In this document: positions 21,401 to 32,308 of the stretch, in pieces
How positions within the stretch are numbered: the stretch's first letter is position 1
Layout: the number at the start of each line of letters is the position of its first letter
Assembly: GCA_030280995.1 (NCBI GenBank)
Contig: JASXTE010000009.1
Location: forward strand, 3,008,501 to 3,072,500
Source of the DNA: Hemileia vastatrix
Lineage: Eukaryota; Basidiomycota; Pucciniomycetes; Pucciniales; Zaghouaniaceae
Reading direction: 5' to 3'
DNA length: 64,000 bases
Notes under the pieces: model-generated
Seen by the model: the letters and a program-made list of their open reading frames with translations, nothing else
The model's database searches: none
What the model was told of the DNA's origin: nothing
Position numbers and translations under genes: made by a program

Positions 21401-24268
21401 AAAAGCTTTAATTAATTCCAAAATATTATCTTTCTCAGTTTTACTTATCTGAGTGCCAAATGATGCTTTTGAAATTTCTGTTTCCAGAAGTTCCATCTCA
21501 TTGGATTCCCTTCCTTAAGATGGGGAATTTGTTACTTACTCAATGTGTAAGACTGTGTTAAAAGAATTTATTTTAAATTCCCTCTTACCATTCATGCCAA
21601 TTGTAAAATTGTTATTAGCAGGGTCTAATTTTACACCAAATTTAGTCAGAATATCATTTCCAATGATAAAACAGTTACTACAATTAGTATTATGCATTAC
21701 TACAAAGTCACAAGTTACCCTTACATAACCATGTTGGTGTTTAAAGAAAACAGCAGCTTTGTATTTACCAATGGGGTGTAGTACTGATCCGAAACCTCTC
21801 CAATTTTTATTTTGAAGTGGTTCAAGCTCAAACTTATATTCACTATCAATTTTCTGTAATGTATTAGCGGAAACAACTGAACCACCAGCTCCTGTGTCCA
21901 ATACTATATTAACATTTTCACCAGAAATGATAGCTGGAACCGTGATAGGTGTCATTCTAAAGTTATCAGCTTGCATATCCTTAATGATTTCAGCATCCTC
22001 AAAATTCATTAAAGATTCATTTGAGTCCATATTTAATATTGGATTTTCAAAGATGGACAAATCATCTTCCAACATACAGACTTCATTTTCATCACTATAT
22101 GAGATATTGCTGTCATAATCACTTGATTCTTTACTATTTTCAGTTTCAGTTTCAAATTCACATTGATTTTCAACAATATTTATGTTTTTCTCACATTTGT
22201 GACCTTTAGCCCAAGGTTTTTTACACTTATAAAATGTATTTGTTTCATACTTTTTAGGTACTACAGGTGCAGTAGGTTTTTTCTGCTTCTCCTGAAGTGT
22301 TTTTGAATTCGGAGTTTTTACAGGTTCAACATTTTGCTTATAAGTGGAATACCTTGATTCATACTTATTGTTTAATAATATTTCATTTCAAATATTAATA
22401 AAGTCAGAATATTCAGTAACATTTAATGTTCTAGCTACAACAATGTCTCTGACAGATATAGGTAATTTATATATTATCTTATCTTTCCATAAGTTAAAAT
22501 CTATATGAGGCTCAATGGCTTTTAATATATTTTTTAAATTCATTAAAAATACCATAGGTTTGTCACCATTCAACGGATTATACCTAGTCTTCTCATAAAG
22601 TCTCTGCTGAGTAAGCCTGAATTTAGAACCTCCAAATTGTTTTTCAATAAGTTGTTTCCATTCAGCCCAAGAGTAGTCTCTACCCTCACTTAAGACAGCT
22701 TCAAACCATAATAAAGCAACATCCTTAAATAAAGAAATTAATTTTGATGTTATCTCTTCATCTGGTAACTTATATGAGAATTTCAAGTTGTCAATTCTTT
22801 GAATAAAATGTTGCCAATCAGAGCTGGCTTCCCCATCATAAGTTGGGTACTGATCTATTTTAGGCCAGTTTTTCTGATTGGATTTTATCTCACTAATCTT
22901 AGGTAAATTCAACAACTCATTTACTTTTGATAAATGGTCTTGTATTTCTTCCTGCACGGATTTGTGACTTACATTTTCAGATTTGACACTACCACCAGAT
23001 GTTTTTAATTGTGGTGGTACAGGGAAGGAATGTGATTCACTTTTGCCAATGAAAGGATTATTATTATTTTGATTATACTTATGATTATCCTGGTTCATTA
23101 GTAGATTGGCAGTTTCGATCTCAACTTTAGTTAATCTTTGTAGCAACTCAGAGACACTTTGATTTGTCTGGGCAAAAGATAACTTTGTTCTTGATTCAGT
23201 TTTTAATAAATGTGTTTCATATAATTTTTCTAACTCACAAAATTTGTTTGAAAGGTCATTATATTTATTACTCAATGAATCATATTTAAGAGTTAGAGAC
23301 AAATGTTCTTTCTCTTATTATTTCTTACATGTTGCTAATTGAGAAATTTTTAATGTCAAGGATGAAATTGTATCACTAGTGAGCTTAACTGTCTCTTCCT
23401 CACAATCAGTCATTCTATTCCACAATGCTGAAACAATTCTATGGACAGTTGGATTATTGTTAAAATATTCCATGTCCTCCTTTTCAATTCTCTCACTCTT
23501 CTGTGAACTTCTCATCTCACTAGTAGGTGGTTGCAACTGAGGATTAACTGTATTATCATTGTATATAGTACTGTTATTGTGGACAAAAGACAAGTCAGGT
23601 GTATCTACTCTAAAACCTAAACTTCTTAAATCCTCCTCTATTTTTTGTACAGATTTAACATCAATAGAATTACCTATATTGTAATTATCAGTATTATGTC
23701 CAATCTGAGAGGGTAATCTACTTACCAAGGGATGGTTGCCAGTCCTGATTTTTGGCGCTTTTTTCCCTTGTAAGGGTGAGCTGAGGAAGTCAGATGAGGG
23801 GGTGGATCCCTGTTGCAACTGTGGCTTGTCCACTGTTGGTGAAACCAGTCCCATTTCCATTTGTCTACCAGGATTTTCTCCTGGGAGTGAGTTGACCCGC
23901 CTTGGGTAGGGGGTTGCTGATTTGATTGACTGGGCTGGCCTCCCTTTAATTCTTCCAATTCCTGATTCATCTTCTGAAACCCTACCTTGAAATTGTTTTG
24001 CAACTGCTCTACCTCTTTGAACATGAGAGATTTTGATTCCTCCAACTTCAGATCCTGTTTGGCCAGGTGAAACAGTTGATCCTGAAGAGGAGGAGACGTC
24101 TTTTTTATAGTTATCTTTTATAAGAGGGCGTCCTTTTCCTCTATACTCATGCTTTCTGGCTGGGGGTACTGTTGGCCCTCCATGGTGATGTCCTGGAAAG
24201 TTTTTGTTAGATTTAGACCTGGTATTATAAGCAGGCTTTTCACTTACACTGTCCTGGGGAGCATTCAT
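18401..24268 (-). pseudogene. Ty3/Gypsy Gag-Pol polyprotein with stop codons
   Basis: One continuous frame of 1956 codons from ATG 24268 to TAA 18401, with no frameshift. Gag covers about residues 1-700 and includes a degraded zinc knuckle (KCKKPWAKGHKC). Protease has LDTGAGG near residue 791 and IIGNDIL. RT has YIDD at about 1145-1148. RNase H shows YKDAS, QLECLAVVWAL and ITDCSAV. Integrase has an HHCC zinc site (GHFDYH ... CDSC) and the acidic residues in NMDFVTG, SDRDPKF and LAERMIQ. The C-terminus resembles a chromodomain (EYLLRFKNKSSEYDQWIPE). Stops lie at 23318-23320, 23315-23317, 22388-22390, 21536-21538, 21515-21517, 19031-19033 and about 18893-18895. All are TAA or TGA. Catalytic residues are otherwise preserved, so loss of function is recent. 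Confidence 0.95.
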
Positions 24269-24779
24269 ATTGTTAAAAATGAAAATATTTTACATCTACA
24301 AAAGGAAAAAACTCTATGGAATTAGTAGACAAGAGATATTAGCAATTATATTACTAATAAAAAAGCAATGGAGCTTACCCTGAATTTATATCTTTATTTA
24401 TTTCAATAAAATGTAAGAAAAATTTGAAAAAATCCGTTAAAAATATAATAATAAGTTTAACTAGACCTCTATAAGGGTGAATAATTAGCTTACCAAGCTT
24501 TAACAAAATACCAATTTAATTGGGTGTTATATTGGTGTCCAAATACGATGTGAAATTGGGTTTATATTGGGTACAGTTACTACTGTAAATATCTAATGTT
24601 TATGATAAAAAATTAGTACAATTATTTTAAGGGTTCTTTTCCGGAATCAATGAGTTATTATGACCCACTAATATGCAGCAGACCCAAATATTTGGTTAAT
24701 TTTGAGCTGTACTAAGGTAAAAATCACGTCCCAAGGCTTATACTAAATAATAAGTAAAATATAAGTAAAGACCCCCAAT
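24269..24779 (-). other. 5' leader of the Gypsy element
   Basis: About 510 bp between the 5' LTR and the Gag start, read on the minus strand. No coding capacity. It holds the putative primer-binding site next to the LTR. The packaging signal would be expected here but cannot be identified by eye. Confidence 0.7.
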
Positions 24780-25959
24780 TGTCAGTATAGTCTAGTATAT
24801 AAGTATGATATAATAGTGTTTATTTATGTTCTTACTACTTATTGATAAATGATTTAGTGATTAAACCTCAGGGGAAGACTAATAGAATAGTTATACTCAA
24901 ATAAAACTCACAATACTTGGATTTTAATGCGTGCTTAGTGGTGGAAAATAGATGAATAAAATATAGTTATAGCTTTATATAAAGATAAAATCAATTTATA
25001 GTGGCTTTAAAATATATTTCTAAAGGTTAATAATTGTATAATAGTGTTTGTTGGAGTTTTAGTAATTGAATGATGATAAATAACCGTCAAAATCCCTCCT
25101 TACTTATACCCAAAATCCACTGGAGTGCACAGACCTTCAATCCAGATGATGTCACTGCTATCCCTGGCAATTACAGCACTGTGAGGGCCCATAACCTCCC
25201 CATGGCTTCCACTTCAAGCAGTTTCAACACCCAGACCTCCAGTAAGGACCCTCCATCACTATTAATAATAACACTGATCCATACCATAAATAGAAAATCC
25301 AGATAAAAGTGGATACCATAAAGAAACAGGTAAAATAAATAATCAAAAAGAGATTTAATGAAACTGAAAGCATATAAAGGAAACAAATAAAATGTCCAAG
25401 CCCCCAATAAGATCCCCAAGCATCCATATTAACCCAAAAACATCCTTTCAACCCATAAATCGGTGAATAACCATCCAAGGAAGTAATTTGAGTTGTCCAA
25501 ACTGGGTGTATGCGCCTGATATAGGTGTCTATGCTTCTGGAGGCGTTGTGAGTCCACTTATTTCGTCCATATGACCTAAAATAAGCAGAAAAACAAAGGT
25601 TATAGGCTATTAAGGGGCTAAAACCCACTTATATACCTAAATATACATAATATACTGCATATTTCACTGAATATGAGATTTATGTATACATATAAGCTTA
25701 TGTATGTCAATAATTACTTCATATCACTTAAGATAAGTATATTATGACTCCATTAACACCTTAATAAATATTAATAGGCCATGGATAAGCTATTTAAACT
25801 ATTATAAGTTATATAATAGAATAATAATTATATATATATATAATAAAATAATATATATTATTATTTTGACCTTATTTTTAAGATATATGCTTAATCTACT
25901 TAAGGTTATCATATTTTAAGCATAAGAAATACTCAGTACTAAGGATATTTAGGCTGACA
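24780..25959 (-). repeat. 5' LTR of the Gypsy element
   Basis: Uninterrupted 1180-bp LTR, TGTCAG...CTGACA. It preserves the empty site of the Harbinger insertion (AAAATATAGTTATAG near 24958-24972). A conserved GC-richer block is at about 25090-25262. Confidence 0.95.
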
Positions 25960-25964
25960 GAAAT

Positions 25965-26283
25965 GAGGATGATATTTTGGTCAATCATGGAAATAGAAGT
26001 AGTTTGATGTGGCCAAATTATCCCCCTGAAGGTCAGACAAACCTCACAAGGACACTTTTTAACAGAGAGTAACTGTGAAAAATCCATTTATCAGAAGGAA
26101 AATCTTTTATTGGATAGATGCCAAGGTTTCATATTTGTGTATTATGGTCAGTATTAATTTTGAAAGTGTCTGTCCAAGAAATTTCATTGCCCATCATGAC
26201 ACATTTTGTTTTAGATGTTTCAAACTGTGTGATACAGTATTAAGGTGTCACATAGTATAATTAAGTTCTATTAAGTGCCCTTC
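25965..26283. repeat. Decayed palindrome array (right part)
   Basis: Sequence after the Gypsy insertion continues the array broken at 13048. TGGCCAAATTATCCCCCTGA and CCTCACAAGGACACTTTTT near 26011-26060 are a decayed palindrome unit. The remaining ~200 bp hold nothing recognisable. Confidence 0.55.
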
Positions 26284-26286
26284 TAT

Positions 26287-26536
26287 CACCACACAATATG
26301 GGGGGCAGACTTGTTAGCAAATCCGCAACCTTGGACTCAAATTCACCACAGATTGAACACACATTGAGCTATTGAAAAAGGAACCATACAATCAGGGATG
26401 AACACCACTCAGCAGAACAGTTTTAGGTGGGTCTTCAAGTAGAGTTCAGTATGAGTTCTGTCTGAGTTCCATCTGAGTTCTGTCTGAGTTAAGGTTGGGG
26501 ACTTGCTAGCAAGTCCACCCCCTATATTGCATAGTG
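26287..26536. mobile_element. CACTA-type MITE, copy 1
   Basis: 250-bp non-coding element with a 3-bp target duplication TAT (26284-26286, 26537-26539). Termini are CACCACACAATATGGGGGGC and the inverse of CACTATGCAATATAGGGGGT. Each TIR encloses a subterminal palindrome near GGACTTGCTAGCAAGTCC, decayed at the left end. Internal sequence has short direct repeats of GAGTTC/TCTGTCTGAGTT. A second copy in the opposite direction is at 38144-38404. CACTA-like ends and a 3-bp duplication point to an EnSpm/CACTA source of transposase. Confidence 0.85.
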
Positions 26537-26654
26537 TATGATGCCTAAATTTATAATTTAATATCTTATATAATAATTTTTTTATATAAATTCATCAATA
26601 TTTTATTTTATTATCAAATTTAATAGAGCAAGTATCCTGAATTATTATATATGC

Positions 26655-26898
26655 ATAAGCTTAGGTTAGATCAATTTGTGCCCAACAGAGGACCAAAATC
26701 AAGTTCTGGAGGATCAACTTGTGCATAATTTGGAATCAGTTGATATTCTGTCTATAATCAATCTGAGAATAATTGTACTTCCAATACAATTTTGTATATG
26801 GTTATAAAATGAGAATAACCCTGGAATAATAAGGGACACTCTGTAGTTCAAAGAGAGGGGATTTCTAGCAGTTCACCCCCAGATTTTCTGTGGTGATA
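26655..26898. repeat. MITE-like repeat, copy B
   Basis: Diverged relative of 11665-11917 in the same orientation, sharing the AAGCTT start, CAATCTGAGAATAA, AAGGGACACTCT and a decayed CTAGC palindrome near the right end. Non-coding. Confidence 0.6.
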
Positions 26899-27289
26899 GT
26901 GATAATTATGATTTAAGATTAGATTAGAATAGAATAGACTTACATGTTACAATCATAAGATTAACCTTATCTACTGTAGATACATTTTTTCTTATATATG
27001 AAGTCAATTAGTGAAAGAAAAAGACATGGAAAGATATTGATTATAAATCATTTTACATATTTTAAAAGAATCTTATGAACTTTTTAGTATGAATAAGAAT
27101 ATTAATTGATACTGGTTATTGTATGCACTTTGCAAAATTTATTTTTTTAGAATGAAGACCTACTTGACATGGGCAACATTATACCTTCACCAATACTAAA
27201 AGACAAGGACAATAATTTTACTTCCTTAAAACTTTATTAAGTATGTGAAGAACATTGGGTAGATGATGATATACCTTTTCTACAGATAG
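26899..27289. other. Spacer without a gene
   Basis: AT-rich spacer. No frame or repeat terminus was identified before the LTR start at 27290. Confidence 0.5.
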
Positions 27290-28352
27290 TGCCACATATC
27301 GGCATGAATAGTGCCTTTTTTTTAATTGATTTGGTGCTGACTTGGTAGTTAGGTTGAAATTTGGGAGTGCCAGTTATTCTCATATTGGGGGGTTACCATG
27401 TTTTTCAGGATTCATGGGCTGGATATTGGTGCTACTATAATGTGGCTATTGTCATTAGATAGCCCTATATTTTCTTTATATTTCATGTATTGATGATATT
27501 TTTATATTCTGGATTTTAAGGGCTTGTTTGAGCATATTTCAGTTTTTACTATAACTGTTTAATTTTGTTTTTCACATTTTTTGGGATAAAATTAAGCGCT
27601 ATGGTTAAGTGCTTAGTACCATTTGATAGAGATAATTTTTCTCTATGTTTTATGTATTGATAATTTTTTGGCATATTTTTATGTTTAAAGTGTTTTCTGT
27701 TGTTTTCATGGTTTTTAGAGGTTTTCTGGGTGTAATTTGGCTCAGGGAGGTTACCTTCCTGCCTTGACTGTAGCAACCTGATAAGCACTTCTAGAGAGTT
27801 TTTAGACAATTTTGGTGTAAGTATAGCCAATTTCATTTGTGTAGTTTAGTTTTTAATATATTTCTGTGTGTATATACTGCATAAGACAGTTTGGAGAAAC
27901 TCTATTTATCTTACAACCATCTGGTAATTAGATCACTGTTTCTCACTCAGTTTTCACTTTTTTTCCGCAGCAATTGGCGGTTTTTATTGCAAGGTTAGTC
28001 CTTCATTTAAATCAACTTTTGCAACTTTTTTCTCTGGTGTAGTTTTGAAACCTTAATCAAGTTTTACTGCTGCTTATCTGTGCAACAAGTGCACTGTGTC
28101 TCTGGTTTATGGTGTGTATTTTCTCTGCCTTTCAGGTTTTGGTTCTTTTGTTCTAAGTGGTATTCTATTGGCTACTGTCTTAAATTTTTAAATAGTCAAG
28201 AATTTGTTGGAAGGGGTGTTGTAACAGTCTCTAATTAGCTGTAGCAAATTAATCTCACCCGGGATTTCTCAAAGAGACAGGGTTTTTTCTCTCAATAAAA
28301 TCTCCAACTCCCTTGGTCAAGGCCTATAGCTAGTACCATAGGATTTTTGACA
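27290..28352 (+). repeat. LTR of a third retroelement
   Basis: About 1063 bp beginning TGCCACATATC and ending TTTTTGACA. It aligns along its length with 43401-45505 once the DNA insertion in that copy is removed. It is directly followed by a TGGTGCC motif (28357) that fits a tRNA primer-binding site, and then a gag frame, so it acts as the 5' LTR of the element on the plus strand. Confidence 0.75.
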
Positions 28353-28356
28353 TCTC

Positions 28357-28375
28357 TGGTGCCAAAAGTTGGGTG
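28357..28375 (+). other. Putative primer-binding site
   Basis: TGGTGCCAAAAGTTGGG begins 4 nt after the LTR end. TGG matches the CCA end of a tRNA, and the position is as expected for LTR retrotransposons. The primer tRNA is not identified. Confidence 0.5.
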
Positions 28376-28486
28376 AGGATTGGTTAGCCTTTGGAAACAC
28401 TTTTACTTTTGGACTCTCTTTGGTGTACTTTTTGAGGATTTTTAATTTTTGTGATTGGAAATCGGATTCTGGAACCTGTTTGACCC

Positions 28487-30801
28487 ATGGCTTATGAACC
28501 CTCTTTCTCTAGTGTTGATAGTGGTGGATATGGTTATTCCTAGTATTTTAATCCTCCTGTTTTTGTAAAGCCCCTTTCCAGGATCAAGTCTTGGAAGGGG
28601 CCATCATTTATGGGGGAGGATGTGAATTTGTTTCTGGAGTTATTTGAGGATGCTGGGAATGTAGTTGGAACTTCTCACTTAGACATGGTGAAAAAAGTCA
28701 TTTTATATATTGGTTACAGAGCTCTGGTGATGGAGGATTCTGCTATGGAGTGTTATAGGAGGAAAGATTGGAAAAATTTGTGTCTGCAGATGACAGACAG
28801 GTAGGGATCCAGATATTCAATGGTGGATCTCCATATGATTGCAAGTGAATTGAAATCTTATGGAGGGGTGGATAACTTACACTCCTATAGGAAGTGTTTG
28901 CATCAGTTGGAGCCAGTAGTGGATTAATTAGCGGATATGAAGGAAATTGAGAGTACAGACTCTGCTCTGGATATATTCTGCTCTTCTCTTGCTAGGGAAG
29001 TTAGGATTAATGTGTTGAAGGAGTTGGAAACCAAGGATAAAATGATGTTGCTTCCATATGGTAACCAGAAATTATCTGCTCTTTCTGTGTTCAAGGAATT
29101 TGTGGAAGACAACCTTAAATTATTGGCTTTGGACACCTTCCAGGAGGCTAAAACCAAGGATGTTAGAAGAGTTAGTGAAGCATTTTCTGAGGATGTAGAG
29201 GATTCAAGGAAGAAAATAGAGGGTGAAAGTAATGGGAATGCCCCTGAGAAAGATAAGTAGGTAGACCCAGTGGTAGAGAAGTTGCCTGAGTTTTAAAAAA
29301 AGCTGCATATTTTTGTTTAGGGGGCTCAGAAGGCCAATAAGTCTCATTCTCAGCCTAGGGAATTTTAAAGGAGGTCCGGTGTTAGGAGTGACCCTTGTGG
29401 TTGCTCTTACTGTAGAAGGAAGGGCCACAAATACAATGATTGTTGAGCCTTGAACAGGGATGTCTCTGAAGGAAAAAGGGAATTTGATGGGAAAGTTTTA
29501 AATTTCCATGATGGATATTTTTTGAAGCCTAGTGATGTTAAGGCTCCTGTTAATTTGGTGAGGAGAAGGCACAATGGCTCAAGGAGGAAAAGATATGAAG
29601 AGTTTCCAAATGAGGCATCTTCCTCTGTAAAAGGTGGGGAAGATGTAAAAGTAAAGGGTAAGTAGGCCAACAGGGTCTCATTTAATTCATTTTTTATGGT
29701 TTGGAGTTGCATTCTTGTGGTGGAAAGTTAAGTGGAGAATGTTTGGCTGGTTATTATGATGTTGATGCTTAAAATGTGGGAAAGCCCAAGAGCAATGCTC
29801 AGCCCAACCAAAGCCTAAAGCTTCCAAGGTGGATCCTAAGCTGAGTTCAGCTAGGAGAAATTACAGAAAAGAGGAGCTGTATTAGATGCAGAAGGGTATG
29901 GAAGATATGGAACACCCTATTTTTGCTGAATTGGATTTGAATGATAATAAAATTTCAATGGATGTGGATTCTGACTCTGAGGAGAATGTCTCTTTGGATT
30001 CATTTCTAAAGCCTGTTAAAGTTAGAGTTTCTGGAGAGGGATATGGTCTGGTTCCTGTTAATGGAAAATCTGATAGTGGCTCTGGTATTTAAGAATCATC
30101 CAGGAAAAAAGTGGTTAATCCTAGTGCTAATTTTGAGAGGCTGGTTGTTTCTGGTAAGAATAATGTTATGGACTCTATTTTGGAGAGAATGAATCAGGGT
30201 CAGGTTTCCCTTACTTGTGGGGAATTTTATGCAATAAGTCCTGGATTAGCTGATGGACAGAAAAAGATGTTGAGCAGGAGAAGGGTTTTCTTTAGGGAAA
30301 GTGGAATAAATATGTGATTCTTCTGAAAATTTTAGTGAGGGGCTACCTACTCATTTTTCTGCTCCTTTGGGTTTTGTCAATTTCACCCTGAATGGAAGGG
30401 AGGCTAGGTAAATGATTGATTCAGGTTCTCAATTAAACCTGATTTCTTTGTATGAGGCTACTAATTTGGGCATCCCCATCAAGACAGGGATTTGTGGGAA
30501 TTTGAAAGGGATAGGAGGTCATGTCACTGAATTGGTGAGGACATCTGAGTTTGTTAAGTTTAATGTTGGTGGAGCCACTGGGAAGGTTCACTATTATATT
30601 TCCAAGGGGGAAGTAAAAGCTGTTTTGGGTGAGCCATTCTTGATGGGTTTTCAGGAAAGAATTGGCTATCAGTTTGATGTTGGTATTAGTCTGGAGTTGA
30701 TGGGTGAAAATAAGAGGAGACTCCATATAAGTTTGTTATCCCCGCTTCTAAATTTAATTTTTTCAAGTGTAGGGGTAACTGATGAGCTGTCTGCTTTTTA
30801 G
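28487..30801 (+). pseudogene. gag-protease relic of a Ty3/Gypsy-like element
   Basis: ATG 28487 opens a frame through GEDVNLFLELFEDAGN (gag-like), then a CCHC zinc knuckle CSYCRRKGHKYNDC around 29403-29447, an acidic linker, SLTCGEFYAISPGL (a block seen before retroelement proteases), and a retropepsin with MIDSGSQLNLIS, a GIGG motif and AVLGEPFLMGF. The region to about 29680 keeps one frame; frameshifts follow between 29680 and 29886 and near 30320. Stops at 28541, 28802, about 28925, 29258, about 29294 and later are TAG, TAA or TGA at plausible former CAG, CAA or CGA codons. No RT, RNase H or integrase follows, so the element is deleted or was non-autonomous. The DSG protease triad is intact. 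Confidence 0.75.
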
Positions 30802-31140
30802 AACAGCTACCCCTGATTTTTTGTTTCCAACCCCACTCTTTATTTGGTGAACTCTAGTATTGGTTTTTTTTCACAGGCTTTCAGTCCTCTATGACTTTAA
30901 ACTGGATTTAAGTTGGTCTTCAAGCTCTGGTCTCTTCACTGATAAGGATGATGTTTTTTTGCTAGATGGTACCCAGGGGGGCTTCTACATTTTCTATTGG
31001 AAAGTGTGGGGATAAATAATGAACTTTCTGCTCTGTAGAACAGTTACCCCAGAATGTCTGTCTCAAGCCTTTAGTTTTTTCCTAGTTTAATTCTAGTTCT
31101 TTTCTTTGCTATTCAGGTTTTTAGCCCTCTATGACTTTTA
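30760..31140. repeat. Diverged direct duplication after protease relic
   Basis: Blocks at about 30766-30895 and 31005-31138 share a run around GAGCTGTCTGCT, TAGAACAG.TACCCC and CCTCTATGACTTT. This is a ~240-bp tandem duplication. No gene product is inferred. Confidence 0.6.
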
Positions 31141-32308
31141 TTTGGCTTGAACTGGCTCCTTAATCTTTGTTTTATTTGGATTAGTGTTGGATCACTGGTG
31201 GTCTCCCATAATTTTCACTTATTGAAGAAAGCCCACCCATTGATCTTTTCTTTGGACTTTAATTGGAATTTCTTTTATTTTTTTTATGTGTTTATGGATA
31301 TGGCTTTAGATTATTTTCTTTTTTCTCTTTTTTCTATTAATTTTTTTATGGGGGTTATTTGGATAAAAAGGTGGAAAAATTACAAAAATAAAAATTATAT
31401 GGTGTCACCACATCAGTGTTACCTGAATGTGGGAAAGAATTGGTGGGGAATAGCTCAGAAATTGGCCTGGAAATGCTATTTTTCTTTTTATTTATTTTAT
31501 ATATCATCATTATGTTTATCATTATTTTATCATTATTTATCATTATTTCTATATTTATATATTCTATTTAATTATCTCAAGTTACTTAAAAATTAAAATA
31601 TGTGTATCCACATTAAGGTGCACCTAGATGTGGGTAAGGTATAAGGGGATCAGCTTATCAATTGGCTTGAGGATACCATTTATTTTTTTGATTTTTTATT
31701 TTCCTCATTGTCTCAAATTTCATTACAATTTTATATACTCCTATTTCAATGTCTTTAGTAGTTGATAGTTATAGGTAATTAAATAAAATAATTTTTGTGA
31801 TTATTAATTTTAATATTTTTATGTACAAGTACATTTGAAAAAATTTATCTTGTTTGGTAATTTTTTTAGTACATTAAATATTTTTAGATTTTTTTTAATT
31901 TTTTTAGTAAAAGCAGGAAGAGATCTGAAGATATGGAATAAAAAGAAGAAAATATTAAAATAAATCTAGTTTTTAGAGGAGGAAGGCTCTGGTTTATCTT
32001 CAGGTGCAGGGTTCCTCTTCTGTCTTTTATTTGGATTTGAAGAGGTATTTCGGTTTTTGAAGTGCAATCTACTTGATAGATTTTATGGGTTATAGTGATC
32101 TTGACTTGAATGTGTTGGGAGTGAAGCAGTAGCAGCAGAGGAAGAAATAGGAATAGAGTGGTGGTAGGTATGCTTGATAATCTTTGACATCTTCCAATGG
32201 TCATCGAGAAGCTTCTTTCTTAAAATTTTTTAAAATCTCTATGTGGACCATGGAGAGCAAAGACCTTTAGCATGTTTGAACACATATTGTTATGATTATT
32301 TTTTATGT
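31141..32308. other. Stretch without a supported gene
   Basis: A long frame at 31147-31596 is Phe/Tyr/Leu-rich and reflects T-rich DNA. Two loosely similar segments at about 31395-31480 and 31605-31690 (GTGTCACCACAT and GTGTATCCACAT) suggest an old duplication. Nothing else is supported. Confidence 0.5.

Larger units (their letters stand above)
13049..25959 (-). mobile_element. Full-length Ty3/Gypsy chromovirus-like element
   Basis: Complete LTR retrotransposon read on the minus strand, flanked by a 5-bp target duplication GAAAT at 13044-13048 and 25960-25964. LTR ends are TGTCAG...CTGACA. Both LTRs are 1180 bp once the Harbinger insert and its 3-bp duplication are removed from the left one. 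A purine tract (minus strand, 18286-18300) borders the 3' LTR. The internal region encodes one Gag-Pol frame (24268 to 18401) with PR, RT, RNase H, IN and a C-terminal chromodomain-like segment. The LTRs differ by only scattered bases, so the insertion looks recent relative to other elements here. A possible primer-binding site (TGGGGGTC) lies just inside the 5' LTR. Confidence 0.95.

Noticed and set aside
28937..29700. Minus-strand frames opposite the gag relic
   Set aside because: The plus strand carries a continuous gag reading with a zinc knuckle; the opposite frames are shadows.
31147..31596. 149-codon Phe/Tyr-rich frame with membrane-like segments
   Set aside because: Composition matches T-rich DNA, with no ATG context, motif or related copy.
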